64,000 bases of DNA, from the NCBI GenBank assembly GCA_038503035.1, contig JAVSML010024599.1, positions 1,058,980 through 1,122,979 of the forward strand. The letters are read 5' to 3'. Origin of the DNA: Crocodylus rhombifer. Its lineage: Eukaryota > Chordata > Crocodylia > Crocodylidae. The notes below the pieces were generated by a model. It worked only from the letters and a program-made list of their open reading frames with translations. It did not search any database and was not told the DNA's origin. Of the stretch, positions 11,636-22,715 are shown piece by piece; positions within the stretch are counted from its first letter, which is position 1, and every line of letters starts with the position of its first letter. Both the position numbers and the translations under genes were made by a program.

Positions 11636-14600
11636 CATGCAGGCATGTAGAAGGATGAAATAATCAGGCAAAAAATGGCATGCCCAGTCTAATTTAGTAG
11701 TATGTGTACTGACTTAGATTGAGATAGAGTTAACACAATCTAGGAAAGATTGGACTCTATCTTGTGAATGCCTGTATGCATTCACATTGTGGCCCTGGGG
11801 GCTGGGAAAGCCCAGTTGCTTTCTGCAGCCACAGGGCTGTGCTAATCCCACCCTCCTGACCCCAACTGGGTAATTCCCCCTTTCCACCAAAGTACTTTAT
11901 GCAACCTATACCTAGATAAGGAATGTTGAAATTTTGTTCATGCTCAAAGCAGGTCTGGGTGTATCCCCATCACTGCAATCCTGGATCTGCCCATTGCTGC
12001 AAAGGAGACTACCAGAAGCACTTGAGCTGAACCCCTCTGGTGTAAAGTGTAGGGTCTTCCTGTAGAACATTCTCCATTAAAGTTGAAGTACTCTTAAATG
12101 CTCTCCTTCACTAGACAGAAGTAACCAGAATGTGTTGGCCTTCTAAATACGCCATAAACACCATCTCTTGGAGTAGTAATTGGTAAAGGGCTGAGGCATT
12201 GGAGGGTGTGACATCTGCCTGGTGGGAATGTACAGTGAATGGTAGACACATTGATTAGAGGAAAGGAGGATGCAGCTGGGAGGAAAAGAAATGTTTCTGC
12301 TCTAGATACTTTAAATTGTGTGGTATTGTGTGACAAATCCATATAAAAAATGCCAGGGCCCTGGATAGAAAAAGTCTTCAGCTGTCGAGTGTAATTTAGA
12401 CAGAAATCCACCATTTGAAATCTGAAATAAACATTTAGAAAAATAACACTGAAGAACGATTCAAGCTCAATTAAAAAAACAACCAAATCCTTTGCTGGTT
12501 ATCATTGTCATTAGGTTTCAAGCCCACTAATGCCTTCACTTTCATTTCAGCTTCATCTATTGTATCCTACAACAGAGCTAGGGGTTACAATGTATTTATA
12601 CCTAATCTATCTGCAGCATGCCAAAAAATAGCATAGGTGTACAGGACCTAAATGTATCCTTGCAATTCCATGTAGTCAAGGTTAAATATTGACATGAGCA
12701 GGAATGAATCTCAACTGACTGTCACAAAACTGAACATAACTTGTCCTTCTCTGTGTTGACTGGCCAGGCATGGTCAGCCTTCTCTTAGTTTATTTGCTTC
12801 TATCCACTCCTAACAAGGGTGTGCTTTTATGTACATTTTGTTAAATTCCCTAAGATTATATCTAAATTTAGGTGTGGGTTATGTGTATTTTTCTGTAAAC
12901 AACCTTAAATTTTGCCTAAATTACATCACTAACCAAGAGGCAAGAATTTCTGTGGGCAATATCTTTAATCTTCCCAAAATATTTTCTTACAGTTTTTCAG
13001 ATTTTCTTTTTAAAACTTCCCACTCATTCAGGGCTCTGTCTTAAAATGTCCCCACTGACAAAATACTGCCACTCAGTAGATTTAAACTCTTTACGCTTTT
13101 TATGACCACACCTTAAAATACTCATGACATCAGGCTGCCACAGTTAGGTTTGTAAGAGTGCAGGGTGGAACATATCATTGAAAGTCTAATTCTGCCTGTT
13201 ATAATCTTGCCTCCTGGTTTATACTATTTTAGAAATGTTATTTGATCTGGAAGATCATTCTGTAACCTTCAGATTACTGCTGGGTGGCTTCTGCAGAAAA
13301 GGAATTACCAATGCATTAAATTTGAATTAGCTCTGAGAAATCATGCAGATGTATGCACAGAACATTATAGCAGTGCTGTCTCCAAGGCACAGCAGAATTG
13401 CCTTTATGCAGTTTTAAAGCATCACTTGAGCAACCCTTAAATTGCACACATGATGAAGCTGAGCCAGCATCTTTACTTAAAAAAAAATACAGGGCAAATG
13501 CAGCATTGAGAGTTGTCTTTCAGGGAAACCTGATCACAAACTGACTGCTGCTGAGTGGGCCATTTGGGCTCAGACCTGTCGTATTGGAGAGCACTGGCTC
13601 ACATACTGCAGAAGTGTCACTTAGACTAATGATTATGAATTATGCAGAGGGTCACATCCTCTTAGTTACAAGTCATTTCCACAGTTTCCCTCTAGACTGC
13701 CTACCCTAGTTCCAATGTTTTTCCTTTTGTTTTGCTAGCAAACACGTAGAGAGGATACTCAAACGGGCATTTATTGACACTTTTTTTCCTCCTGTAACTT
13801 CAAGCTGGCAAAAGGACTAAGCAATTAAAAACTGATCTTAGTGGATTAGTAAAAGATTTTCAAATTCAATGGATGATTTAGAGAAATAGGACAACAGGAG
13901 TACAAAGAAGCTGGAAAGTCAGGGCTGAGGGAAAGGGAAGAAAGAGATTGCAGAATTTTTAACTTCCAAGCTTTTTTAGAAAAAGCTGAATTCTTAGATC
14001 CTTCCAATCAGAAATGGTAGAGTTTAAAAGATAAATCAAGATATGGTTCCAAAATGGCAACAGTTAAAATAGTAGTAATGAGATGTGTGCATTTCTTTCC
14101 CCATCTTAATAAGGTAGAAATGTGGAAGTCTAAGTCATAGTAATCATGTTTTATTGAAATGGCCTCACTTTTAACACATCCGTTGCTGAGTGGCATGCAT
14201 GAAATATACAGCAAATAAAGCTAGCAATGCTGGATAAATACATCTGGAATGCCATGGTTTGCAATTGGGAAGATACCATGTTATAACACTGTTGACTAAG
14301 CAATTAGCTATGATCATCGGGTGCTCAAAAAACACTGGAAGGGACACGGGAAGGATAAGAGTAAGCAAGAAGCCCTTTTACTGCTGCAAGATGTAATCTG
14401 TTTCTTAGCAATGAAGAGCACACATGAGAAAGGACAACAGGGTTCCTTATTGCACTGACTGGAGACAGACAAAGCATTTATATATGGGACTATATGTTTG
14501 CTCCTTAACATCTTGTGCTGAAAACAGATTTTGCTAAAAGGGCAAGACCCTCCTTGCCCATCCCTGCTTCCCCACAAATTTGAAAGGCATAAAATCTTCT

Positions 14601-14929
14601 AGGCCAGACAAGAAAAAGCCATGTTTAACTAAAGGCCCAATGAGTTGCTTTGTCTTCAAGGAAAGCTGCTCCAAATCTTGTGAAATGTTATATATTTTTT
14701 TCTCCTGAATGTTTCTATTCACTCAGTTTCCATTTACAACTTTCATTGCACTGTGCAGGAATTATTTAAATGAATATCTGTTTCTTGCCTTCAGAAGGGA
14801 AGAAGGAAAAATCTCCTCCCTGCTTCCTTGGAAGTTTGCAGGTTTCAAATAAGCCCTCCTGACAAATGTATAGAGTTTGGCAATAAATAGTTGGAGACTT
14901 TTGGTAAAATTTACTTCATGTACATATCA
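11636..14929. other. No gene; possible conserved block at 13.25-13.65 kb
   Basis: No coding exon was recognised. The segment around 13250-13650 is free of recognisable repeats and has balanced, complex composition with homeodomain-like core motifs (ATTA, AATTAG). That is the look of conserved noncoding DNA, but no alignment was possible here. Confidence 0.4.
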
Positions 14930-15045
14930 ATTAATGTACAAGAGGTGAGGATACTTTGTGATATCCTTTACTGGACCAACTGTATTGTTGGGAGAGCTGC
15001 TGAACAAGCTTTTGGGAATCGAGTACCCTTCCTCAGGTCTAAGCT
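14930..15045 (+). mobile_element. Relic of 'TTATTGGACCAACT' interspersed repeat, copy 1
   Basis: The modules GGTGAGGATACTTTGTGATA, TTTACTGGACCAACTGTAT, ACAAGCTTTTGGG and CTTCCTCAGGTCT occur in this order. They match the copies at 51901-52032 and, in part, 16780-16872 and 29231-29605. This is a widespread reptile repeat type, normally read as 'tatcttttattggaccaact...caagctttcgagct...cttcttcaggt'. Its exact class is uncertain (MITE or SINE-like). Confidence 0.6.
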
Positions 15046-16779
15046 TAGATCTGAGAGAGAATATTTGATGCATGAAAGCTTATATACACACATGAATGCA
15101 CACTACATATACATATCAAGGAGATGAATTGGATGCTGGCACAGATCAGGGAATAAAAATGTCCTCTTTTTAGGGAAAAATGCAACTAAGTAATCTGGCA
15201 CTTGCATTAACATTCTGTTTTTTCTTGTCTTTAGTTATAAGCTGAACAGAGGGTACAAAAAAAATTATAACTGCAGAGAGGTCCATATTCAAGGCCTGTC
15301 ACTCACCTACTAGGGCTCCTTGACAAAATTATCTGAGAAATCATCAAAGCTACCTTCTTCTCCTACATTATACAAGTTACTCATATTAAGTGGACAAAAT
15401 AATTCCTCTGCCATGAACCAGATATAATTTCTCATTTCCGCCAGATATTTCCCTGGCCAACATCAGATCTATTTACTGTAGACTGAGAGAATTATCAGAT
15501 GAAGAGTGCAATCAACATATTGATGGCACTGCTGCCTATACAAGTATGTATAATGATCCAGAAAGGGTTAATTTTGGTTACAGAATGACAACCAGTCTAT
15601 ATAAGTACATATGCTCTATTGGCAGGGATGGTGAGATGATGGCTATTTTTTTCTTAAGAGCTAGTCAAAGTAGGGTTTCGCTGCTTAGAGGACAGAGATT
15701 TTTTCCTTCAAAGTAAGTTTTGCATTTGGTTTTGTAATGCTTTGCATACTAACTTACTCTGATGCTCTATTTTATTCTGTTATAGTGAGTTGTGTATCCA
15801 GTAAAGGAACTCAAATCACCAAGGGACTTGGTGATTTAGTTAAGAATTAAAAGCAGAATTCTGTCATTATTCTGATAGTAAATTTGAACTTTTTTTTTCA
15901 AAGAGAAGTCACATTATGGGAAAAATACAAAATTCTTTTTAACCCAGATTATTGTGCTCTATGTGATACTGATGTATTGTCAAATTGTTTGATCATGTGT
16001 TTTCAGAGAGATGAAACCAGTGGTCTGGCAGAACTTTCAAGTTCCACTCCTTAGTGATTATACCACACCACACAGCATAGGTTATGTTTAAAAGTTGGTT
16101 CTGGTTTGAATGTTCACAGTCCTCTACTAGGTGTCCATACAAAATAGTCCTGTACATGAGTGTTAACTTATGATAGGCCATCTTTTCAAGGAAGAAACTT
16201 ATCTTCCCCTTATTTCAGCACACAGGGACTATAAACAGTCACAGCTTTTGCATGCACTGAGCACAAGTGCTGGGCAAGTCTAGCACTGGGAATAGAGTTG
16301 AACTGCCACAAAGGAAGCAAAGCATAGGCCAGCAGAACTGAGCTGTTCCATTTTAAGTATACAGTGCATGTCATTATTGGATTACGCTGTTTATGTTCTC
16401 AAATGAAGTACTTTGACTGAGTCTATTGGGTCTATGATTGGTATGTAGGCCCTGGCTTGCCTTTCTTCCCTTTGAATTCAATCTGTGGCGTAGCTCCCAC
16501 AAGGGAGCTGTGCAAAGTTATTCAAGGGTGAGAGAAATATTGCATAGTGGCTGCATCTTGGAGGACAAGTCTAAGCAGGTGGATATGGCAGCTGGAGCCC
16601 AATCCCAGACAGTCAGCGGGTGGATGGAGCAGCAGGAGGGCAACACCAGATGGTCAGCAGGTGGAGAGGGAAGCAGAAGAGCAACATCACTTTATACTTT
16701 ATTTGATGTTAATTACATTTGTTGGAATCCCACATGCCTTTAAAAAGTCACAAAAAGTGTTAAATTACAAATGGCAAGG
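15046..16779. other. No gene recognised
   Basis: AT-rich sequence without recognisable exon, RNA gene or delimited repeat. Confidence 0.5.
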
Positions 16780-16872
16780 ATTTCTTAGGGTGGTAGCTTT
16801 TATTGGGCCAACTGCATAGTTGGCATAGAGTTAGACGAGCTTTCAAATGCAAGACATTCTTCAGCAGGTCAC
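16780..16872 (+). mobile_element. Relic of 'TTATTGGACCAACT' interspersed repeat, copy 2
   Basis: The modules AGGGTGGTAGCTTTTATTGG, GCCAACTGCATAGTTGG, GACGAGCTTTCAAATGC and ATTCTTCAGCAGGTC are in family order. The copy is diverged and only about 90 bp remain. Confidence 0.5.
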
Positions 16873-17107
16873 TGCTACAACATTACTCTAACACTACCTT
16901 AAATTACAAATGACCTTTTGTTTAAATTCTGGCACAGGTATTTTTTTAACAAGTGATGATATGGACTGAAAGTAAACAGAAAATGTAAAAGCAGCCCCCG
17001 TTACGAAGCAGTAAAATAAGATTTGTATCTAGCTTTATGTAAAGGTGTCGGCTTTTTATTTAATTTGCCCTGTTTTTTCCACTCCTTCTAGGAAAGCCCT
17101 TAGATAC

Positions 17108-17796
17108 TGTGATGGACTATGGGTTTTACTGTAATGTCTCTGTTTTAAATATCTGGGTTGTTATATTGTTGCATGCCTAAATTATCCCATTAGCCTGGAC
17201 ACAGGGAATGAAGGATTAAGAGCTGTCTTCTTGTGGGATGAGATAAAATGGAATCCTAGCATCAGTAATGATTTGAATAGCTTTTTTGACACATCATCAA
17301 AGGTGTGACTTGCTGGTGACACCCAGGAGGCTCTGAGAAGGCTGAATGAGATGAACATGACAATAGGAAAGCAGGCTGTCGACTCCTGACTAAGGGCGTC
17401 TGAAGACAGAGATCAGCTTTGGAAAGAGAGTAGCTGAGTAATTTTGGGGTGCTGGATATAGGATATAAACCTTTGGAGGGGGCAGAGAGACTCTGGCTGA
17501 GTGGCCTTTAACCCCAATAATACTTATTCAAGGGGAGCTGTCTGCTTTGCAGCTTGGAGCTTTGGGTTCTCACCAACAAAGAAGCAATGTCCTTCCCAGA
17601 AAATGAATTTGACTCAAGGCCATGGAAGTCTAGGGATGGTAAAGAATTGAAAGGCCAGGGTCTCAGAGTGGGAAGGAGCCAGGGCTGCCTGCCCTGCTCT
17701 AGATGCTATGTCTGGGCTGGCTTTAAGGCATACGCTGAGACCAGACAAGGCCACAGTAGTCCCAGGCAAGCATCCCTTTGAGGGGACTCTGTGACA
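17108..17796. mobile_element. Candidate solo LTR of an endogenous retrovirus
   Basis: The segment begins TGTGATGG and ends CTGTGACA, giving the TG...CA borders of an LTR at 689 bp, within the usual LTR range. The flanks are GATAC (17103-17107) and CATAC (17797-17801), a 4-of-5 match to a 5-bp duplication. A TATA-like ATATAAA lies at about 17463 and an AATAAT polyadenylation-like signal at about 17515, in plausible U3-R order. There is no second LTR, primer-binding site or gag/pol sequence nearby, so it would be a recombined solo LTR with no coding part. The borders are short and the match may be coincidental. Confidence 0.4.
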
Positions 17797-17801
17797 CATA
17801 C

Positions 17802-19357
17802 ATTAAGAAAAATATTTTGTTTTCCATTTGTTTCTTTTCACTGAGGTTTACACTGGCATTTAGTATTTTTAATAATTTAGTGTGTGTAGTCCCTTACGCT
17901 TTTTATTTCTTTCTATTTGACTTGCCTTGCGTTTGTCATATTATTATTACTATTGTCATGTTATTCATCTAGTTCTGCAAAGTGATTAACTTAAACAGTA
18001 TGATGTCTTTCAAGAATTTTCCCACCAAACTGTTCACATCTTCTGCTAATCTTTAATAACTATAGTAGATGCTTCTCATTGTATAGAAATATGGAGATTC
18101 TTCTCTGTGGCATGTGTTTGGGGATCTTTTAAATGCAATTTAGTCCCGCTTTGTTTTCATTCTGTGGAATGGTTTGTACTTTATGATGGTACTTTCTGTA
18201 ATTTTTATCCCATAATTAGCCAGTTTCCCCAGTTACCTCTTCTAAGGGAATTTGGACTTTGAAAAAACCCTTGTCTAGTGCATGTTATCTATAACTTTTT
18301 ATGAGATGTTGTTGCCGTACTCAGACAGTTCTAAAAGATTAAATAGATTTTCCTTCAGGAAAGAAAATTTGCCCCATCATGCCCTGCTTAGTCATATGTT
18401 CTACAGTACTAGTGAACCCATGCTGCTCTGTGGAAGATCAGTTTGATTTTTTTATTTTTTATAACCTTTTGTCATCATCATCATTTTCACTTTATGGTTT
18501 ATGCAGCATTGCAACATTGAATCTTGAGTGACACGTTTACTGAATGGCCCTTCACAACTATATCACTATGAATTGCGCATAGGCCGATAGATATGACCTC
18601 CGGTATAAGAGATTTAGTTTATAGAGATTGTTGCCTGGTACTAAAGGTGAGATTTGTTTGTAATTTTGAGGACCATCTAGCAACTCTGTTAAAATGTGAG
18701 AAAGCCTTACAGTTTTTTCTAACTTTGGGAAGGAAAAACCTGGAGCCTTACTGGGGGACCACCTGTTTCATTGATTCCAGAGTCTTCAGTGCCACTTTTT
18801 TGAATCCTAGGCAATTCCTCTGAACAGCTTTTTTCTAACTGTTGGAAATGGCTCTTCTAGCCAAACCCAACTGCTCTGAGTTGATCTGTCTCCCAAAGGG
18901 TGGTAAAAGAAAGACATAAATTTAATGCTGGAATTACTAATTACTCTGAAATCTTCTCCCAGAAAATCTAAAGGGTCTGTAGGAAAAGATGCTTTGAAAC
19001 AGTGGTAAATCAGGGCCTATGAAGCTGTGAAGCCCTAAAGTACCCGTTACTATTTATGCAATTTACTGGCAACATCTTTCTCCTCCAAGTGCTCGATCTT
19101 ATTCTGGTTCAATGTCACCAAACAGAACACATGCCTGATAGGTTTTCTTTCTTCCTTCCTCACTACTTAAAGATTGCATTCACTTCTTGGCTCATCACTT
19201 AGGGGTCTACTGAACTCAAGGAGGTGGCTAGCTGATTTCATGGGCAGATCCTGGGGCCAGCCCCATTTTCACAAACAGAGCATGGTGGGCCCCTCCCCCC
19301 CACACTCTGATTGGCTATGGGGCCCAAGCAGTCCTGCCCTTGCTCACAGATTTCCAG
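17802..19357. other. No gene recognised
   Basis: AT-rich, non-repetitive looking. Frames at 18593-18823 and 19174-19392 show no domain. Confidence 0.5.
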
Positions 19358-19486
19358 ATGGCCCAAAACCACAACTTAATTACCCTAATTAAATCCAGCG
19401 AAAGCCATTAATCCACACATTATAAAGCATGCATTAATGACTTCTTTGGGCTTAATCAGGTTAATTAAGGCATGGTTTGGGGCCAT
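19358..19486. repeat. Inverted repeat with TTAATTA cores
   Basis: The left arm (CCCAAAACCAC, then CTTAATTACCCTAATTAAA) and the reverse complement of the right arm (CCCCAAACCATG, then CCTTAATTAACCTGATTAA) match over about 35 bp. The spacer is about 60 bp. It is likely the core of a foldback or MITE-like element at the left border of the G+C-rich block to its right. Confidence 0.55.
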
Positions 19487-20400
19487 CCCCAAATGGAGAG
19501 GCAGCAGGCAGCTGCACTGGTGTCCCAGGCCAACTGGGAGGCTGCAAGTGGCTGACCCAGTGTCTGTGGAGCCCTGGTATGGCTTGTTGCCAGCAGCGGG
19601 TGCACACATACAATGAACTGAGCCAGAGCTCTGCAGACCTCAGTGCAGTCACTTGCAGCCTCCCTGCCACAGTCAGCTTGGACTCCATGACTGGCAGTAG
19701 GGGCTTGCCCGGGAGTACATGCAGGACTGGGGAGAGTCTGCAGCCTTCCTGGCCAAGAGTGACAGGAGAGGGTACTGCCCAGCCACCAAACGGCATGCTG
19801 TCCCCTGCTGCAAGGCCTCTTCCCAGGGCTGACAGGAGCAGGGGTCCTAATGGACGGACCCTGGATGCTGACTGGGGGGAAATGATGGTCCCTTCTATGC
19901 CTTGACTGGGAGCTACCAGAGTGGGAGGGGACCCTGGGATATGAGTAGCATGAAAGAGATGGTAACCCAGAGATGGTCGTCCAGAAAAGCACAAAGGCCT
20001 GAGGCAGGGCCCCATTTTGCAGGTGGCGGTGGGTGAGGGGAGCGCAGCCCAGAGGAAGGGGACTGGGGCTAGCTTGTCAGAGTGCAGCTTGGAGCAGCCC
20101 GGCATGCGGCTGCTCCCATGCCCTCCCAGACTGGCGGCAAGAGCCACCAGAGGACCTACCAGAAGAGCAGCTTCCAGACCAGTGACATGCAGTGGCAGAA
20201 GCCCCCTCCCCAAGTCCCACATCTCCCTGCCCCCGGCATGGCTGGGCAGCTTGTCCCAGCCCCAGCCCCAATTCCTCCCTCACTGTGGGGGCATTGATCT
20301 GCACCCCCCATGCCCCTTCCCTCCCACTCTGCCCACCACAACAGACTTATCATCTGGTGGCAGCTGGTGTACAGTGTCGTCAAGGACTCCCTGTAGTCTA
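19487..20400. other. G+C-rich block with chance overlapping frames
   Basis: This is the most G+C-rich kilobase of the window. Six or more mutually overlapping frames on both strands, including a 253-codon minus-strand frame at 19461-20222, are best explained by lack of stop codons in G+C-rich DNA. The peptides are low-complexity Ala/Pro/Gly/Ser-rich with no domain. Its position against a hAT-like right end suggests it is transposon cargo and not a CpG-island promoter. Confidence 0.5.
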
Positions 20401-20553
20401 TGGCAAAATCTCTCTGAATTGATTCAGAGGCTTTTGATTCAATTTAGACCTTTTAATGGGTCTCCTGATTGATTCAGATTCATAGATTTGGCCACCAAAT
20501 CGGGCCAAATCTCCTCCGAATTGAATGGTCTACTGAAGCGTTGCACAGCCCTA
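20401..20553. mobile_element. Right end of a hAT-like element
   Basis: The end reads GCGTTGCACAGCCCTA, nearly the same as the terminus GTTTTGCACAGCCCTA of the complete hAT at 48467-49291. Both are preceded by A+T-rich subterminal sequence with GATTCA or GAAAC repeats. The left end could not be found, so size and target duplication are unknown; the G+C-rich block to its left is probably part of it. Confidence 0.6.
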
Positions 20554-20585
20554 GTTTGTACATCTTACTTAAAAGTTAGACAAGC

Positions 20586-20622
20586 ATGTGTGTGAGTGTG
20601 CGCATACATGCACACACACACA
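20586..20622. repeat. TG/CA microsatellite
   Basis: A TG run, then a short GCGCATACATG bridge, then a CA run. The whole is alternating purine-pyrimidine apart from a few steps. Confidence 0.8.
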
Positions 20623-22225
20623 ATACTTCTCCACTCCTCCCGCCCCCACTAAGGCTATCCCTGCATAAATACTAGACATTCCCATCCCTGCTTTACCTAA
20701 GCTATGCCATATACTAAATCACAAAAACCTGAGGTCTAGAAAGGGTCCTATATAGGATTCCAAGTAAGTAGGTGCTTGAAGCATGCTAATAGCTTCCCCT
20801 TTCTGGGCCATCTGTCCTATTTCTCTTGTTTTCCTTTGTTAATCTACAAAGAAGGAAACATACTCATGATATTGGTACTGGAAGTTAAGAAAGGAATCAG
20901 CATTTCACGCCATTTGGATAATTATTTTATTATTTTCTTGTCTAGATATGGCCCTTCGTTTGCCTTTACCTTAGACCTTTGTCTTGAAGCACTATCTATT
21001 TTCCATTTGCCTTTGGTAAAAAGCAATGCTGCATTTTTCCCTTTTCCAATCAATACTTATGATTTGAACAGAAAAATCTTAACAACATCCTTTTCAAAAC
21101 AATTTGGAGGAGGGATGTTTCATGATCCTTGTGTGTACAGTAGATGGATGTACCCAATTTTCTAAATCAACTTATCCCCTTTATTAAGACCATTAAAAAT
21201 GAGCCTTGTTACTAGCCAGTATTGCTTGACAGTACACACATGGAGAGATCTAAATCTGCTTGCCTGCCCGATACAAAATGGATGTAATTTCATTTACCAC
21301 TTCTAAAACATCTTTCACCCAAGGATTTCAAATGTTTTATTCTCTAAGCTTCAAATACACCATGTGTGGTAGGTAACAGACAGGTCACATCCAATACAGC
21401 TACTTCTAGAATGCATTACAGCACATTTTAGGGCAGGTGGATTAAAAAGGCCATGTACAATTAAAGCTAAATTGCAGAGAGCAATTTAAGTAGGTGCTGT
21501 GAAAATGAAAGCAATCAAGCTGATGTGTAGTCAGGATATGAGAATTAACAAAACCCAAGAGAGAGATTAAGGCTGAATCTACCAAAATTTTAGTCTTATA
21601 AAGAACTTTGGTAAAACTCTCAGGGATTTCTTCATCCCAGTCCCACCAAAAAGGACTTGCTGTATTTCTGTCACTCCTGAGCATATTAGCATTTCCTATC
21701 TGAGACACCTCCAAGTTCAAGAAACAAGAAATTGCCTCTATGTTGAAGCATAATACCATACTTTGACATGCGTAATGTCGGATCGCTAATTATGGGACCA
21801 TAACCAAATATACACTAGTGGAAGTAAAGTAAAGTCACTTCACTTGTCATATGGATAGGGCTAACAGATCACCAGTGGCCACCAGTAGACAAAACATCAT
21901 TTTTATGGACAAGTAACTTGGGGCAAAAATTGTATCTTTGATAATAACCAATATACTTTTGGTGTATAAGACCAAATATAGGTTAGCTTATGCCCATGAG
22001 GAGGTCCTTTATACATGTATCTAAACACAGATGTCTAGAAATGGCAATCAGCTGCCTCTACATCATTGTTGTACTGAATTTGGGCCAGAGGAGCACTGTT
22101 CATCGCTATAGGGAACATATGAATAGAGTATTGGGAAGGTGAAATAAAGTCATACACTGACCCCTTGGTAATTCGTTCCTCACTTCAGTTACAGTATGGA
22201 TAAAGTCTTTGACAAATTATTCTAA
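20623..22225. other. No gene recognised
   Basis: No recognisable repeat or exon. The 129-codon plus-strand frame at 20776-21165 is hydrophobic and Phe/Leu-rich, as expected from translating AT-rich noncoding DNA. Confidence 0.5.
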
Positions 22226-22715
22226 GGCCCCTTGCACGTTGCAGGTATCTTGCAATTAACTAGTTAATTGTGCAATTGCCCTGAGACCAGCTATACATGC
22301 AAGGTAGATATTTTGCCTTAAAGAGCTCTAACCAGCTATAAAGTTAGACCACGGAAATGTGTAGTGCCTTTATAGCTGGTTACTATTGAGCTATAATTTG
22401 TACATGAAGCAGGGTCTCCCCTGTCAGCTCCCAGCCACAGGGGTTCACCATGCCCAACTGAGGCTGAGAGTCTTGTAACTGAGGGGACTCTCAGCCCTAT
22501 CACCTGCCGACTGGATCCCAGCAGCACAGGGATCCAGAGTCCCGCAACTGTGGACACTGGGTGCTGGGACTCAGCTGGCAATAAGGTGCAGTGAGATATA
22601 ATGCATAATCCCGCAATTATGCCTGCTACCATGTACGCATGGCGTGGCAGGAGGCGCAATTGTGTGAAACATGCATTAGATCCCATTGCACCTTTACCTA
22701 CAAGTATAGAGGGCC
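22226..22715. mobile_element. MITE-like element with internal hairpins (about 490 bp)
   Basis: The left end GGCCCCTTGCACGTTGCAGG and the inverted right end GGCCCTCTATACTTGTAGG are similar. Inside are a 16-bp perfect palindrome (22254-22269) and a perfect 15-bp hairpin (22329-22382). The centre is G+C-rich with no conserved frame. The organisation of A+T-rich palindromic ends around a G+C-rich core repeats in the elements at 27766, 37492 and 51217. Superfamily is unassigned because no clear target duplication was seen. Confidence 0.55.
22329..22382. repeat. Perfect 15-bp inverted repeat with 24-nt loop
   Basis: The arms TAACCAGCTATAAAG (22329-22343) and CTTTATAGCTGGTTA (22368-22382) are exact reverse complements. 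The stem is short for a pre-miRNA. Its place inside a MITE suggests a transposon-derived structure. Confidence 0.85.

Noticed and set aside
19461..20222. 253-codon minus-strand open frame, the longest in the window
   Set aside because: It lies in the most G+C-rich kilobase, overlaps several other frames on both strands, and gives low-complexity peptide with no domain. The block borders a transposon end.
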